From contig JAIRTP010000125.1 of assembly GCA_031254805.1 (NCBI GenBank), forward strand, positions 1 through 34,716: a stretch of DNA of 34,716 bases. Direction: 5' to 3'. Position numbers and translations under genes: made by a program. The notes beneath the pieces were generated by a model that saw only the letters and a list, made by a program, of their open reading frames with translations, was not told the DNA's origin and did not search any database. This document shows, one piece after another, positions 34,412 through 34,716 of the stretch; positions within the stretch are counted from its first letter, which is position 1, and each line of letters begins with the position of its first letter. The DNA is from Bacteroidales bacterium. Its GTDB lineage: Bacteria > Bacteroidota > Bacteroidia > Bacteroidales > WRLA01.

Positions 34412-34716
34412 TTAAAATGTTACGATTCTTTTTGTTTCTTTTACATTTGTCAAAGGAAATACTCTCTCTTCTACCGGTCTGTTTTTGCCTGGCTTTTGTC
34501 CTTTTTTCAACTTTGGATCAATCTCCAAAATAATCTTTTCTCCATCAAAATCAATCAAAGTTCCTTCAAACTTTTTCTCTTCATGAGTAATTAATCGAAC
34601 TTTTTTACCGATATTTTTACGATATTGTCGATCGTTTCTGAAAGGAGCATCAGCGCCTGCAGACATCACCTTCAACTCAAAGTCTTCAATGTTACGATCT
34701 AACGCTTTTTCAACAA
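34412..34716 (-). CDS. rimP: Ribosome maturation factor RimP, C-terminal part
   Basis: Assembly factor for the 30S ribosomal subunit. Only the last about 101 residues are inside the window; the open frame runs off the right edge with no start codon, so the gene continues beyond. The visible part begins VEKALDRNIEDFELKVMSAG, the RimP segment that in the family reads EDY-x-L-E-V-x-S-x-G, followed by GADAPFRNDRQYRKNIGKKV and an SH3-like C-terminal domain (FEGTLIDFDGEKIILEI). First gene seen of the rimP-nusA-infB operon; its promoter must lie outside the window. Confidence 0.93.
   Translation of the reverse strand, partial: VEKALDRNIEDFELKVMSAGADAPFRNDRQYRKNIGKKVRLITHEEKKFEGTLIDFDGEKIILEIDPKLKKGQKPGKNRPVEERVFPLTNVKETKRIVTF

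Noticed and set aside
1-34716. CRISPR array, toxin-antitoxin pair, prophage or defence island
   Set aside because: No regularly spaced repeats, no tRNA-adjacent integrase, no phage or restriction genes; apart from the transposase remnant the window is core and envelope genes.

Overview
The window reads as a chromosomal segment of an AT-rich member of the Bacteroidota, most likely order Bacteroidales. The evidence is a type IX secretion system (T9SS) sorting peptidase (PorU), a gingipain-like peptidase with a T9SS C-terminal sorting domain, an IF-2 with an IDL-repeat N-terminal extension, HU-SPOR and PepSY-like families common in this phylum, and promoters of the Bacteroidetes type (TTTG, 18 bases, TAnnTTTG). 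KdsB implies Kdo-containing lipopolysaccharide and hence an outer membrane. I cannot name the genus. No tRNA, rRNA, CRISPR array, prophage or integrative element was seen.

Layout. 1-401: remnant of an ISL3-like transposase, broken by one lost base. 544-3657 (-): secreted C25 peptidase with fibronectin-like repeats and a sorting domain. 3901-6774 (-): pyrI, pyrB and a cyclic-2,3-diphosphoglycerate-synthetase-like GTPase; a hairpin lies between the last two. 7229-10231 (-): response regulator, histidine kinase, a secreted PepSY-like protein and a PepSY-like lipoprotein, in the form of one envelope-signalling unit. 10693-14547 (+): porU, with its own good promoter and no porV beside it. 14571-22690 (-): ten closely packed genes, in transcription order a deoxynucleoside kinase, kdsB, an HU/SPOR membrane protein, trmB, an alkyltransferase-like protein, an M49-like lipoprotein, a membrane methyltransferase, yicC, gmk and nadD. 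23299-29818 (+): a TetR-type regulator, TolC-like channel, lipoprotein adaptor, RND pump and a small PII-like protein, closed by a strong terminator. 29932-34716 (-): infB, nusA and the 3' part of rimP, the classic transcription/translation operon.

Most of the window is core metabolism and information processing. The more distinctive parts are the T9SS pair (sorting peptidase plus a probable cargo), the PepSY two-component unit, the PII-like protein translated with the RND pump, the C2PG-synthetase-like GTPase beside pyrB, and the alkyltransferase-like protein lacking its acceptor cysteine. I do not see a clearly undescribed multi-gene system. The findings are mostly unusual arrangements or variants of known families. 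All function calls come from motif reading without database searches.
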